Shown here piece after piece: positions 42,018 through 50,028 of a DNA stretch of 64,000 nucleotides; the stretch's first letter is position 1; every line of letters begins with the position of its first letter. This stretch comes from Bacteroidales bacterium. GTDB taxonomy: Bacteria; Bacteroidota; Bacteroidia; Bacteroidales; Muribaculaceae. The notes beneath the pieces are model-generated. The model did not search any database and was not told where the DNA came from. It saw only the letters and a program-made list of their open reading frames with translations. Both the position numbers and the translations under genes were made by a program. The stretch covers positions 29,378 to 93,377 of the forward strand of contig DXXM01000008.1 in the NCBI GenBank assembly GCA_019416285.1, read 5' to 3'.

Positions 42018-42188
42018 CTATATGCAGACGGTGATGTACTCCTTAGCCTTCCTTACAGCCTCATTGAGCTTTCTCGTATTTTCTGCCCGCTGCTCTTTGG
42101 AGAGACTCTCGACCTCCAACCTGAGTTTCTCAAAGCGGACAGCGTCTTTGCCTGTGAGGACAGGTGTTTCAGCTATTGGTCGTGCCAT
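42018..42188 (-). CDS. Small protein paired with the GNAT gene (possible antitoxin)
   Basis: ATG at 42188 to TAG at 42018 encodes 56 residues beginning MARPIAETPVLTGKDAVRFE, followed by a charged helical tail (LRLEVESLSKEQRAENTRKL). A start of the form MARPI-x-ETP is familiar to me from small Bacteroidales proteins next to GNAT or toxin genes. The 6-nt spacing to the GNAT start and a shared promoter support one operon. An antitoxin or DNA-binding role is inferred, not shown. Confidence 0.7.
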   Translation of the reverse strand: MARPIAETPVLTGKDAVRFEKLRLEVESLSKEQRAENTRKLNEAVRKAKEYITVCI

Positions 42189-42228
42189 GATTTTGTTTTG
42201 TGTGATTAAGTTATTTATATACCTATTA

Positions 42229-42236
42229 CAAAGTTA
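42229..42236 (-). promoter_or_regulatory. -7 promoter box of the small-protein/GNAT pair
   Basis: TAACTTTG matches TAnnTTTG, 40 nt upstream of the ATG at 42188. Confidence 0.6.
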
Positions 42237-42316
42237 CAACAAAATTCTGACACATTTGTGTTGTCGTGCCATATTTCTTTATTCAGGATTGTAGATGAGG
42301 TATGGGCATACAGGCA

Positions 42317-42346
42317 AATAATCTCCGCAAATTTGCGGAGATTATT
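42317..42346. repeat. Perfect 30-nt palindrome
   Basis: Both 15-nt halves (AATAATCTCCGCAAA and its complement) abut without a loop. A TTTTT run follows on the plus strand. It may be an operator for a dimeric regulator or a hairpin. Confidence 0.8.
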
Positions 42347-42707
42347 CAGCTTTTTCACCACACGGGTGCTTTCTTGTCGGCTTGGATGGGAGAGGGGAAA
42401 AGCTGTAGGAGTTTGCAGGTCAGAGAGTGAGGTAGTGTGGCGGATGAAATTTGCGGTGGTGCCAAGGGGTGTCGTATATGCCGTAAAGTCAGGATGGAGG
42501 GGCGGGTGAAATGTTAAAATTAAGATGTAAACCGAGGGGGTCTGAACAAATAAAAATGTAATAATGTTATAAAATCAAAATGCTTCAAAACACATTCGTC
42601 GTGATTCCGTAGGCAAGCGAGCCACACCGGTGAGTCGGGACGATATAAGCAAAAAAATCTATTTAAAGAAAAAGAGTTTACTAAAAAATCGTGTTTCATT
42701 TTTAATT

Positions 42708-43937
42708 ATGAGAGAAATGAAAAGAAATTTGTTAATCGTAGCGGCTTTAGGCGGCATGCTCTGGAGCGCAAATGACGCAAAGGCACAGGAGACTGTCTCC
42801 GGTATCGTTGTCGAAGAGACACCGGTTCTCGTGCAGGAAGTAGATTGCAAGGACTACTACACTCCTGGTTCGTGGAAAAACAATTGGTTCATTCAGCTTG
42901 GCGCCGGTATCCGCTCGCCATTCATGGAGAACTACCGTACTGACGGCGGCGATAAGAGCCGTCACCTCACCGCAGTCTACAATCTTGGCGTAGGCCGCTG
43001 GATTTCTCCCTACTTAGGTTTCCGCTTCTCGGCCTATTATGGCTCGATGCACTGGAACCAGGGTGTGACCGCATCAGCCCGTGTTGCCAACCTCAATGTT
43101 GACTTCATGTGGGATATGTTTAACTCAATCGGCGGATATAAAGCCGACCGTGTATTCTCAATCGTTCCTTTCATCGGTCTCGGCGGATCATTCGTCTACC
43201 ACTACCGTCCCGAACTGGGCAACATCATGGACCGTCACTCCAAGGGCGTGAAGGACAACCAGTGGCTCCTCCCCGTGTCCGCAGGTCTCCAGCTCCGCTT
43301 CCGTCTGAGCAACTATGTTGACTTCTTCGCAGAAGGCCGCGCTCAGTTCTACGGCGACAACTTCAACAACGACGCTTTCGGCCGTCCTATCGACATCGAT
43401 CTTTCAGCAGTCGGCGGTTTCACCTTCTACTTCACCGGTTCGAAGTTCCAGCGCTACAATCCCTGTGACTACACCGAATATCTCAACCGCGCAAACGCTC
43501 AGATCAACGACCTCCGCGGCGCCCTCGCAGCCACATCAGCAGCCCTCGCAGCAGCTGAAGCACAGCTTCCCTGCCCCGAAGTCACTGAAGCAGCCGTTGT
43601 CACCGAAGCTCCCGCACTCCTCCCCACCGTACGCTTCAAGCTCAATTCAGCCTACGTTTCTTCCGAGGAAATGGTCAACGTCTACAACGTAGCCGAATAC
43701 ATGAAGGCTAATCCCGGCACAACTCTCGTAGTCCGTGGTTACGCCGATAAGGACACCGGTACTTCCGAGTATAACATGAAGCTCTCCGAGCGCCGCGCTC
43801 AGGCTGTAGCCGACATCCTCGTAGGTGACTATGGTATCGACGCCAACCGCCTCGTCCTCGAAGCTGCAGGCAGCAACACTCAGGTTTACGATACCAACGA
43901 CTGGAACCGCATCGTAATCTTCGCAGTTCCCGAATAA
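42708..43937 (+). CDS. OmpA-family outer-membrane protein
   Basis: A roughly 409-residue major outer-membrane protein. It has a signal peptide ending ANDAKAQE, an eight-strand-type beta-barrel (about 45-270; WFIQLGAGIRSPFMENY, FRFSAYYGSMHWNQG, FTFYFTGSKFQRY), an Ala-rich helical linker (ALAATSAALAAAEAQ) and the C-terminal OmpA peptidoglycan-binding domain (VRFKLNSAYVSSEEMVNVYN, LVVRGYADKDTGTSEYNMKL, SERRAQAVADILV, NRIVIFAVPE). It anchors the outer membrane to the wall. The ATGs at 42708 and 42717 are both plausible; a longer frame to 42630 would bury the signal peptide. Confidence 0.92.
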   Translation: MREMKRNLLIVAALGGMLWSANDAKAQETVSGIVVEETPVLVQEVDCKDYYTPGSWKNNWFIQLGAGIRSPFMENYRTDGGDKSRHLTAVYNLGVGRWISPYLGFRFSAYYGSMHWNQGVTASARVANLNVDFMWDMFNSIGGYKADRVFSIVPFIGLGGSFVYHYRPELGNIMDRHSKGVKDNQWLLPVSAGLQLRFRLSNYVDFFAEGRAQFYGDNFNNDAFGRPIDIDLSAVGGFTFYFTGSKFQRYNPCDYTEYLNRANAQINDLRGALAATSAALAAAEAQLPCPEVTEAAVVTEAPALLPTVRFKLNSAYVSSEEMVNVYNVAEYMKANPGTTLVVRGYADKDTGTSEYNMKLSERRAQAVADILVGDYGIDANRLVLEAAGSNTQVYDTNDWNRIVIFAVPE

Positions 43938-44019
43938 TAAAGACTTTCTCAGAATCAAGAGAGACATCCCGGGTTCAGATTCCCATCAACCCAACCGCAT
44001 CATCTGACGGTTCCGCATC

Positions 44020-44139
44020 GCAGAGGCGAGCGACCGACGGCGAAGAGTCGCCATCACACAGGGAATCCGGCGCATGATAGCAACAGACCGCAGAGGCGGT
44101 CGACGGAACGCGAAGAGTCGCCCCGCGGGAACAATCCGG
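44020..44139. repeat. Imperfect 50-nt direct repeat downstream of ompA
   Basis: Copies at 44020-44070 and 44090-44139 share GCAGAGGCG, GCGAAGAGTCGCC and AATCCGG in the same order. Each contains the small hairpin (G)GCGA-AGAG-TCGC(C). Together with the terminator at 44224-44258 this could be a structured RNA. Confidence 0.7.
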
Positions 44140-44223
44140 ATGTCACCCCCTCCCCAAATCGGAGAGAACTGAAATTCTGATCCAAATCCGAGTCTTTTCT
44201 GACTAAAACAATAATTGACGTTT

Positions 44224-44268
44224 GCGGCCCGAAGTGACATCCTGTCACCCCGGGCCGCTTTCATTTCG
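44224..44268 (+). terminator. Terminator-like hairpin downstream of ompA
   Basis: The stem GCGGCCC (44224-44230) / GGGCCGC (44252-44258) encloses a second stem GTGAC-ATCCT-GTCAC and is followed by TTTCATTTC. It is almost 290 nt past the ompA stop, so the mRNA would have a long 3' UTR unless a separate RNA is made. Confidence 0.7.
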
Positions 44269-44423
44269 TAGAGCGTTTCTATAATCCGGAGATTGTCGTT
44301 GTTTTCGGCAGCCGAAGAATCAGTCGGCCTTCTCTATAAGATTTTGTCGTCGGTTTTCAGGAAAGAGGCTGGGCAAACGGGAGTTTTAGGGCGGAGTGGG
44401 AGTGTTTTGTCGGGGGAATTTGC

Positions 44424-44431
44424 TAATTTTG
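44424..44431 (+). promoter_or_regulatory. -7 promoter box of tsaD
   Basis: TAATTTTG lies 20 nt before the ATG at 44452, giving a leader of about 14 nt. Confidence 0.6.
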
Positions 44432-44451
44432 CGAGAAAATACAGCAAGATC

Positions 44452-45468
44452 ATGAGTGTAGTAATATTAGGCATAGAGTCGTCGTGTGACGACACATCGG
44501 CTGCCGTCATCCGCGACGGTGTGTTGCTCAGTAATGTCATAGCCTCGCAGGAGGTTCATGCCGAGTTCGGAGGTGTAGTGCCGGAGCTTGCCTCACGCGC
44601 CCATCAGCAGAACATAGTCCCCGTGGTCGACACCGCCATCAAGCGTGCGGGCATATCGAAGAGCGACCTCACGGCCATCGGCTTCACCCGCGGACCCGGT
44701 CTGTTGGGCTCACTGCTTGTCGGCACTAGCTTCGCCAAGGGCCTGTCGCTCGGCCTTCGCATACCGATTGTCGACGTCAACCACCTTCACGGCCATGTGC
44801 TCTCACACTTCATCCGTCGCGCCGAGGAGGATGTGGTGCCGGAATATCCCTTCATCTGCCTGCTCGTGTCGGGCGGCAACAGCCAGATAATCCTTGTGAG
44901 AAACTATAACGACATGGAAATCCTCGGGCAGACAATCGACGACGCCGCCGGCGAAGCCTTCGACAAATGCGCCAAGGTGATGGGACTACCTTATCCCGGC
45001 GGCCCCCACATCGACCGTCTCGCCGCTGAGGGTGACGCCTCGCGCTTCAAGTTCGCCAAGCCCCATATCCCCGGCCTCGACTACAGTTTCAGCGGCCTCA
45101 AGACCTCCTTCCTTTACACACTGCGCGACGAACTGAAGTCCGACCCCGATTTCGTCGCCAACAATAAGGCCGACCTTGCCGCCTCACTTCAAAAGACCAT
45201 CATCGACATCCTCATGGACAAGCTCGACAAGGCAGTGAAGCAGACGGGTGTGAAAACTGTGGCCATAGGCGGCGGTGTCTCGGCCAATTCCGGCGTACGC
45301 GACGCAGTGGCTGCCTACTGCGAGCGCCGCGGTCTGACCGCTTTCATCCCCCCGCGTGTTTTCACCACCGACAATGCCGCTATGGTAGCCATCGCCGCCT
45401 ACTATAAATATCTCGACCGCGACTTCTGCCGCTATGACGCCACCCCATACGCCCGAGTTCAGGTCTGA
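44452..45468 (+). CDS. tsaD: tRNA N6-threonylcarbamoyladenosine transferase subunit TsaD
   Basis: Together with TsaB and TsaE it transfers threonylcarbamoyl to A37 of ANN-decoding tRNAs. This 338-residue ASKHA-fold protein shows the start VILGIESSCDDTSAAVI, the metal motif HLHGHVLSH, LVSGGNSQI for nucleotide binding, DDAAGEAFDKCAKVMGLPYP, and AIGGGVSANSGVRDAV. The ATG at 44452 was chosen from the family start; the promoter box directly upstream supports it. cinA follows after 49 nt. Confidence 0.97.
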   Translation: MSVVILGIESSCDDTSAAVIRDGVLLSNVIASQEVHAEFGGVVPELASRAHQQNIVPVVDTAIKRAGISKSDLTAIGFTRGPGLLGSLLVGTSFAKGLSLGLRIPIVDVNHLHGHVLSHFIRRAEEDVVPEYPFICLLVSGGNSQIILVRNYNDMEILGQTIDDAAGEAFDKCAKVMGLPYPGGPHIDRLAAEGDASRFKFAKPHIPGLDYSFSGLKTSFLYTLRDELKSDPDFVANNKADLAASLQKTIIDILMDKLDKAVKQTGVKTVAIGGGVSANSGVRDAVAAYCERRGLTAFIPPRVFTTDNAAMVAIAAYYKYLDRDFCRYDATPYARVQV

Positions 45469-45517
45469 AGCCATCCTCTATACGTTCAACTCTATATTCT
45501 AAAGGAAAGACAAAGAA

Positions 45518-46783
45518 ATGCAAGTTTCAGTCATAGTCATCGGCGACGAGCTGCTTCTCGGCCAGGTGACAGATACAAATTCGGGTGAGATAGCCCGCCA
45601 TATAGCTCCCTACGGCTGGGAGGTCAACGACGTGCAGGCCGTGGGCGACGACGCCGTTGAAATCCGTCGCGCCATCGACCGCGCTTTTGAACTGAGCGAC
45701 GTGGTGCTCACCACCGGCGGCCTCGGTCCGACGAAGGACGACATCACCAAAGGTGTGCTCCGCGACTATTTCGGGGGCGAGCTTGCCGAGGATCCGGCTG
45801 TGCTTGAGAATGTGAAGAGCATTGTGAGCCGCCGCGGATTCCGCCTCAACGACCTTACGGCTGCGCAGGCCATAGTTCCCACATCCTGCCGCGTGATTCA
45901 GAACCGTGTGGGTACCGCACCGCTCATGTGGTTCGAGCGCGACGGTAAGGTGCTTGTGGCGATGCCCGGAGTGCCTTTTGAAACACGCGAGATGTTTCAG
46001 AACGAGGTGTTCACGCAGCTTCGCGAGAAGTTCCATTCCGACGTCGACATCGAACATGCCGTTCTCATGGTGACCGACTACACCGAGAGCGCCCTCGCCG
46101 AGAAAATTGCACCCTGGGAAGAGGCTCTGCCCGAATATCTCCACTTGGCCTATCTCCCGAAGCCGGGCCTGATCCGTCTGCGCATCGATGGCGCCCACGC
46201 CGACCGTAAGTTCATCACCGCCGAGGTGCAGCGCGCAGCAGCCGAACTCGCCGTGATGCTCGGCGACGCGGTGATTGCCACCGAGGACCTCAGTCCGGCG
46301 CAGATTCTACTCCGTGAGTGCGGACGCCGCGGCCTGAAACTCGCCACGGCCGAGAGCTGCACCGGCGGCAACATCGCCCACGAAATCACCCTCATCCCCG
46401 GCTCCTCCGATGTGTTTGTCGGCTCCGTGGTGAGCTACAGCAACGAGGTGAAGATGAATATCCTCGGTGTGGGCGAAAAGACTCTTGCCGACAACGGCGC
46501 GGTGAGCCTTCCGGTGGTCCGTGAGATGGCCGAGGGTGTGCTCCGTGCAACCGGCGCGCAAGTGGCTGTGGCCACGAGCGGCATCGCCGGGCCCGGTGGC
46601 GGAAGCGAGGAGAAACCGGTAGGTACGGTGTGCATGGCCGCCGCCATCGCCACTCCCGACGGCATGACTGTCTGCGAGGCCGAGTCTAAGCATTTTCCCG
46701 GCAACCGCGGCCGCGTCATCGACGCCTCCACCACCCGTGTGCTTATCGACGCCATCAAATTGCTGAGGCGAGATATTCATTGA
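45518..46783 (+). CDS. cinA: CinA-family nicotinamide-nucleotide amidase
   Basis: A 421-residue two-domain protein for pyridine-nucleotide repair and salvage. The N-terminal MoCF-like (COG1058) domain (about 1-170) has VIVIGDELLLGQVTDTN and LTTGGLGPTKDDITKGVL. The C-terminal amidase domain (about 255-421) has the nucleophile serine motif LATAESCTGGNIAHEIT and TSGIAGPGGGSEEKPVGTVC. The middle linker (about 175-250) is the usual KH-like region. It is cotranscribed with tsaD. A weak hairpin (46796-46813, GGCATCCC/GGGATGTC) follows the stop. Confidence 0.95.
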   Translation: MQVSVIVIGDELLLGQVTDTNSGEIARHIAPYGWEVNDVQAVGDDAVEIRRAIDRAFELSDVVLTTGGLGPTKDDITKGVLRDYFGGELAEDPAVLENVKSIVSRRGFRLNDLTAAQAIVPTSCRVIQNRVGTAPLMWFERDGKVLVAMPGVPFETREMFQNEVFTQLREKFHSDVDIEHAVLMVTDYTESALAEKIAPWEEALPEYLHLAYLPKPGLIRLRIDGAHADRKFITAEVQRAAAELAVMLGDAVIATEDLSPAQILLRECGRRGLKLATAESCTGGNIAHEITLIPGSSDVFVGSVVSYSNEVKMNILGVGEKTLADNGAVSLPVVREMAEGVLRATGAQVAVATSGIAGPGGGSEEKPVGTVCMAAAIATPDGMTVCEAESKHFPGNRGRVIDASTTRVLIDAIKLLRRDIH

Positions 46784-46873
46784 TTTTTCTGCGGGGGCAT
46801 CCCTCGGGATGTCTTCGCAAATATTTCTCATATTTCTTGTGTGGCATCAACACATTCATATATCTGAATTACC

Positions 46874-48385
46874 ATGAAAAAATTTGTAGTTTCATTAGTC
46901 ATCACACTTTTTGGTCTCGGCATATCTCAGGCCAAAAAAGGCGCACCAGTTCTGATTCCGGCTTCGGGAGCAGAGAATGTTAATATCGATACGCGGCTGT
47001 CACTTCTTTTTGATTCAGAGCCTGTGGCGGGAACGTCTGGCATGATCCGTATTTTCGATGCGGCAACGGACGTCTGCATCGACAGTATTGACATGTCGGT
47101 CCCGGCGGGACCAACCATGCCGACTAAACTTCCAAAGGCTCCGTATGCCATGAGGCCATACATATACGATCAGCCGCGTCATACTAACCGCACAATAAAG
47201 CCCGGCACTCCTTCAGGTACGGCTGCGCCCGGTTCTGACGAGTACCAGCTTAATATTATCGGCGGTTTCACTGACGCATTTCACTTTTACCCCGTGATTG
47301 TGAGCGGATGCAAGGCAGAAATCTATCCCCACAACAATATGCTTGATTACGGGAAAAGCTATTATGTCACTGTCGACCCCGGAGTTATTGTCTTGGGAGG
47401 CAAGAAGAATTTCAGAGGTATAAACAAAAAGGATGGCTGGCATTTCACTGTCAGACGTGACAGTCCGGCGTCCTCGCAGCGGAGGCTTGTTGTGGCAGCA
47501 GATGGCTCCGGTGATTTCAACACAGTTCAGGGAGCTATGGACTGGATTCCGGAGTTCAGCCCTGAGAAATGGACTGTCTATATCAAAAATGGTGACTATG
47601 AGGAACTGGTTTATTTCCGAAACAAAACCAATGTCACCATTGAAGGCGAGAGCCGTGACAGTGTCTATATCCATTATGCCAACAATGAGGTTTTCAATCC
47701 GCATCCTGCGGATGTCAGCACCAACGAGTGGCTCGGGACTTTCCCCTCGCGGCGCGCTCCGTTCATGGCTGACAACTGTTATGATATGATATTCCGCAAC
47801 TTCACGGTTGCCACCACCTGCCGTGGTCAGGCCGAGGGGCTGTTGATAATGGGACAACGCAATATAGCTGATAATATTACGATTATCGGTGACGGCGATG
47901 CTCTCCAGGCCAACGGCTCTCTTTATATGGAGAATTGCCGTATAGATGGGGGTGGAGATCTCATACTCGGCCGCGGCCCGGTTTTCCTTAAGGACTGTAC
48001 GCTGCTCGCAAGCGGACCATTCGCATATATACGCAACGGAGCGGCCAATCATGGCGATGTGCTTGTGGATTGCACTCTAATCGGCAAATCTCCGCGTGCG
48101 GTTCTCGCCAGAACAAACGGCACATATCCTCACTGCGAGATGGTGCTGATTGACTGCACGCTTGAAAATATACCTCCGCAGGGTTGGGAAGGTGCGGACA
48201 AAGGGCAGCATGACTATGTCCGTTACTGGGAATATGGCAGCAGGAATCCTGATGGGACGCCTGTTGACATGAGCCGTCGCGCCGAGGGGTCTCTTTGCCT
48301 TGATCCTGTAAGAGATGCGGCTATCATCAGAGCTTACCGCGACCCGTTTTTTGTGCTTGGCTGGAAGCCTTCGGAAATTCGTTAA
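46874..48385 (+). CDS. Secreted pectinesterase-like (CE8) beta-helix protein
   Basis: A 503-residue exported protein: signal peptide (1-20), an N-terminal Ig-like/Big-type domain (about 25-200, PASGAENVNIDTRLSLLFDS), then a right-handed parallel beta-helix like pectin methylesterases (about 205-470; RLVVAADGSGDFNTVQGAMD, VTIEGESRDSVYIHY, GQAEGLLIMGQRNIADNITI). The Gln (GQAEG) and an Asp in GGGDLILGRG match catalytic positions, but the standard QDTL and LGRPW motifs are altered (GDALQ; no LGRPW), so activity on pectin is uncertain. No other polysaccharide-utilisation genes adjoin it. Confidence 0.8.
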   Translation: MKKFVVSLVITLFGLGISQAKKGAPVLIPASGAENVNIDTRLSLLFDSEPVAGTSGMIRIFDAATDVCIDSIDMSVPAGPTMPTKLPKAPYAMRPYIYDQPRHTNRTIKPGTPSGTAAPGSDEYQLNIIGGFTDAFHFYPVIVSGCKAEIYPHNNMLDYGKSYYVTVDPGVIVLGGKKNFRGINKKDGWHFTVRRDSPASSQRRLVVAADGSGDFNTVQGAMDWIPEFSPEKWTVYIKNGDYEELVYFRNKTNVTIEGESRDSVYIHYANNEVFNPHPADVSTNEWLGTFPSRRAPFMADNCYDMIFRNFTVATTCRGQAEGLLIMGQRNIADNITIIGDGDALQANGSLYMENCRIDGGGDLILGRGPVFLKDCTLLASGPFAYIRNGAANHGDVLVDCTLIGKSPRAVLARTNGTYPHCEMVLIDCTLENIPPQGWEGADKGQHDYVRYWEYGSRNPDGTPVDMSRRAEGSLCLDPVRDAAIIRAYRDPFFVLGWKPSEIR

Positions 48386-48428
48386 TCGTTCTTAAAGTGT
48401 TGGCCTGAGAGTCAACATGAAAGGTATG

Positions 48429-48479
48429 TGTGGCGTTTTAGAGACAGATTTATAATCATCAATTCTCTAAAACGCTACA
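48429..48479. repeat. Inverted repeat abutting the thioredoxin start codon
   Basis: Arms 48429-48444 (TGTGGCGTTTTAGAGA) and 48464-48479 pair with one mismatch around a 19-nt loop. The right arm ends 3 nt before the thioredoxin ATG, so the hairpin would cover the initiation region. Confidence 0.75.
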
Positions 48480-48482
48480 ATT

Positions 48483-48776
48483 ATGTCATACAACGATGTT
48501 ATCAAAAGCTCAAGAATAGTGCTTGTTGAATTTTACGCCTCATGGTGTCCTCACTGCCAGAGGATGATGCCAGTGGTGGCTCAGGTCAAGGAACTGCTCG
48601 GCAAGCGTGTGCCGGTCTATCAGTTTGATATCGACCAAAACAATGATGCCGCAGACGAAGCCGGCGTGCAGTCGATACCTACGTTCCTCATCTATGACCA
48701 CGGGAAGGAAATCTGGCGCCACAGCGGTGAAATCGACGGCGAAGTCCTCCTGGCGAAAGTCGAATCGTTCCTTTAA
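48483..48776 (+). CDS. Thioredoxin (cytosolic-length, CPHC)
   Basis: A 97-residue thioredoxin fold without a signal peptide. The active site C22-P-H-C25 lies in FYASWCPHCQRMMPV; His between the cysteines is the DsbA-like dipeptide and usually raises the redox potential. The cis-Pro loop is QSIPTFLIYD. It is the first gene of a three-gene run with the C39-like/VKOR membrane protein (13 nt apart) and a small peptide, so its partner is probably the VKOR protein. Confidence 0.92.
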   Translation: MSYNDVIKSSRIVLVEFYASWCPHCQRMMPVVAQVKELLGKRVPVYQFDIDQNNDAADEAGVQSIPTFLIYDHGKEIWRHSGEIDGEVLLAKVESFL

Positions 48777-48789
48777 CACAGTCTGAGAC

Positions 48790-49800
48790 ATGGAAACAGG
48801 GACTATCTTCAGCGATTTCCTCACTCAGCTCGGCGTCAGGCACACGCTTGAGTATTCCGACCGCGCATTTGCCGACATGCCGTTCAAATCGCTTTTCGGA
48901 TTCACCAAGCTGCTTGAAAGCTACGGGATTGAGAATGAGGCACTGCGCCTCGGGAAGCCTGAGGAGATTTCCCTGCTCCCGACACCTTTTATCGCCCGGA
49001 CGCCGGCAGGGTTCGTCATTGTGACCTCTGTCGGCGGGGGGCGCATCTCGTATCTCACGCAGGGTGTGGCCGAGACGATGTCTCTCGACGAGTTCATCCG
49101 GGCATGGAGCGGCGTGGCGCTGCTTGCATATCCCGACGAAAACTCCTGCGAGCCGGATTATGCGGCTCATGCGCGCGACAGATTCATCCGCGACGCCAAG
49201 AAATGGGTGCTCCTCTGTGGTGCCGTCGCGCTTTTCCTCTACGCCTTCATCAGCAACGGGCTCTATCGCTCATGGTCTACAGTGGGAATAGCCATCGTCG
49301 ACCTGCTCGGGCTGTGGCTCACCTATATGCTCGTGCAGAAGTCGGTCAAAATCAAGAACGCCGCGGCTGACAGGGTGTGTGGCGTGCTTGAGACCGGAGG
49401 CTGCGACAGTGTGCTGGAGATGAAGGCCTCCAAGTTCTTCGGCATTTTCGGCTGGAGCGAGGTTGGTTTCGCATATTTTTCCGTGAGTCTACTGACGCTG
49501 CTGCTCTTCCCGGAGTGGCTGTGTTATCTCGCGACGTGCAATCTCTGCTGTCTGCCATTCACGTTCTGGAGCATCTGGTATCAGAAATTCCGCGCCAAAG
49601 TGTGGTGTACACTCTGCGTCAGCGTCCAGGCGTCGCTGTGGCTGCTCTTTTTCTGCTATCTCGGTGGCGGATGGTTCACGGGAGTGTTCCCGCTGCGCAT
49701 CGAGTTTTTCGTGCTCGGTCTGACGTATCTGACCGTGATGCTTGGTCTGAACCGGTTGATGCCGCTGATTGAAAAATCCGATAATGCGGATGCGGCATAA
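48790..49800 (+). CDS. C39-like/VKOR fusion membrane protein
   Basis: A 336-residue inner-membrane protein. Residues about 1-120 look like a peptidase-C39 domain without its catalytic cysteine and histidine (SLFGFTKLLESYGIENEALR, TPFIARTPAGFVIVTSV), i.e. a C39-like binding domain. Residues about 135-325 form a vitamin-K-epoxide-reductase-type helix bundle with the paired cysteines C197/C205 (CGVLETGGCDSVL) and the CxxC site C273-TL-C276. VKOR proteins oxidise thiols through a quinone. Proximity to thioredoxin and a leader-like peptide suggests a role in peptide export or disulfide supply; this is inferred. Confidence 0.85.
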   Translation: METGTIFSDFLTQLGVRHTLEYSDRAFADMPFKSLFGFTKLLESYGIENEALRLGKPEEISLLPTPFIARTPAGFVIVTSVGGGRISYLTQGVAETMSLDEFIRAWSGVALLAYPDENSCEPDYAAHARDRFIRDAKKWVLLCGAVALFLYAFISNGLYRSWSTVGIAIVDLLGLWLTYMLVQKSVKIKNAAADRVCGVLETGGCDSVLEMKASKFFGIFGWSEVGFAYFSVSLLTLLLFPEWLCYLATCNLCCLPFTFWSIWYQKFRAKVWCTLCVSVQASLWLLFFCYLGGGWFTGVFPLRIEFFVLGLTYLTVMLGLNRLMPLIEKSDNADAA

Positions 49801-49838
49801 GGCCGGATTCGCAGTTGAGGGTCAAACCGCAATGTTTT

Positions 49839-49966
49839 GTAGGGTCAGCGCATGCGCTGACCGCCGGAACAGGACACGGGACATAACCGCCGCGCATGAC
49901 GCATTGTGAATATGATGCATTGAGGCAATAGGTTTATCGGGCGGGCAGCGCATGCGCTGCCCCTAC
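49839..49966. repeat. Paired 20-bp palindromes headed TGTAGGG
   Basis: The perfect palindromes GGTCAGCGCATGCGCTGACC (49843-49862) and GGGCAGCGCATGCGCTGCCC (49943-49962) form the two arms of a larger inverted repeat, bounded by TGTAGGG (left) and CCCTACA (right). It has the same build as the element at 13310-13456 with a different palindrome. Confidence 0.8.
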
Positions 49967-50028
49967 ATGACAAAATTTGCCCCGGCATGATAAATGATTA
50001 GTATGGTTGATTTGAATGAATTAAGGCT

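Larger units (their letters stand above)
42189..42707. other. 519-nt gap upstream of ompA
   Basis: It holds the small-protein/GNAT promoter and a perfect 30-nt palindrome (both entered separately). The rest is G-rich then A+T-rich sequence with no credible gene; a short plus-strand frame at 42258-42509 has no recognisable product. I found no TAnnTTTG box for ompA. Confidence 0.6.
43938..44451. other. 514-nt gap between ompA and tsaD with repeats and hairpins
   Basis: It contains an imperfect 50-nt direct repeat, a strong terminator hairpin and the tsaD promoter box (entered separately). No credible gene was found. The tsaD frame is open upstream to 44293, but that extension lacks family similarity. 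Confidence 0.6.

Noticed and set aside
42258..42509. Plus-strand frame of 83 codons upstream of ompA
   Set aside because: It runs through the 30-nt palindrome, has no recognisable product and shows biased composition. No promoter is in place.
42600..42660. Possible tRNA-like or riboswitch fold just upstream of ompA
   Set aside because: No cloverleaf, no T-loop consensus and no paired stems of useful length could be made.
44293..44451. 53-residue N-terminal extension of TsaD
   Set aside because: The family starts at VILGIESSCDDTSAA, and a promoter box lies within the would-be extension.
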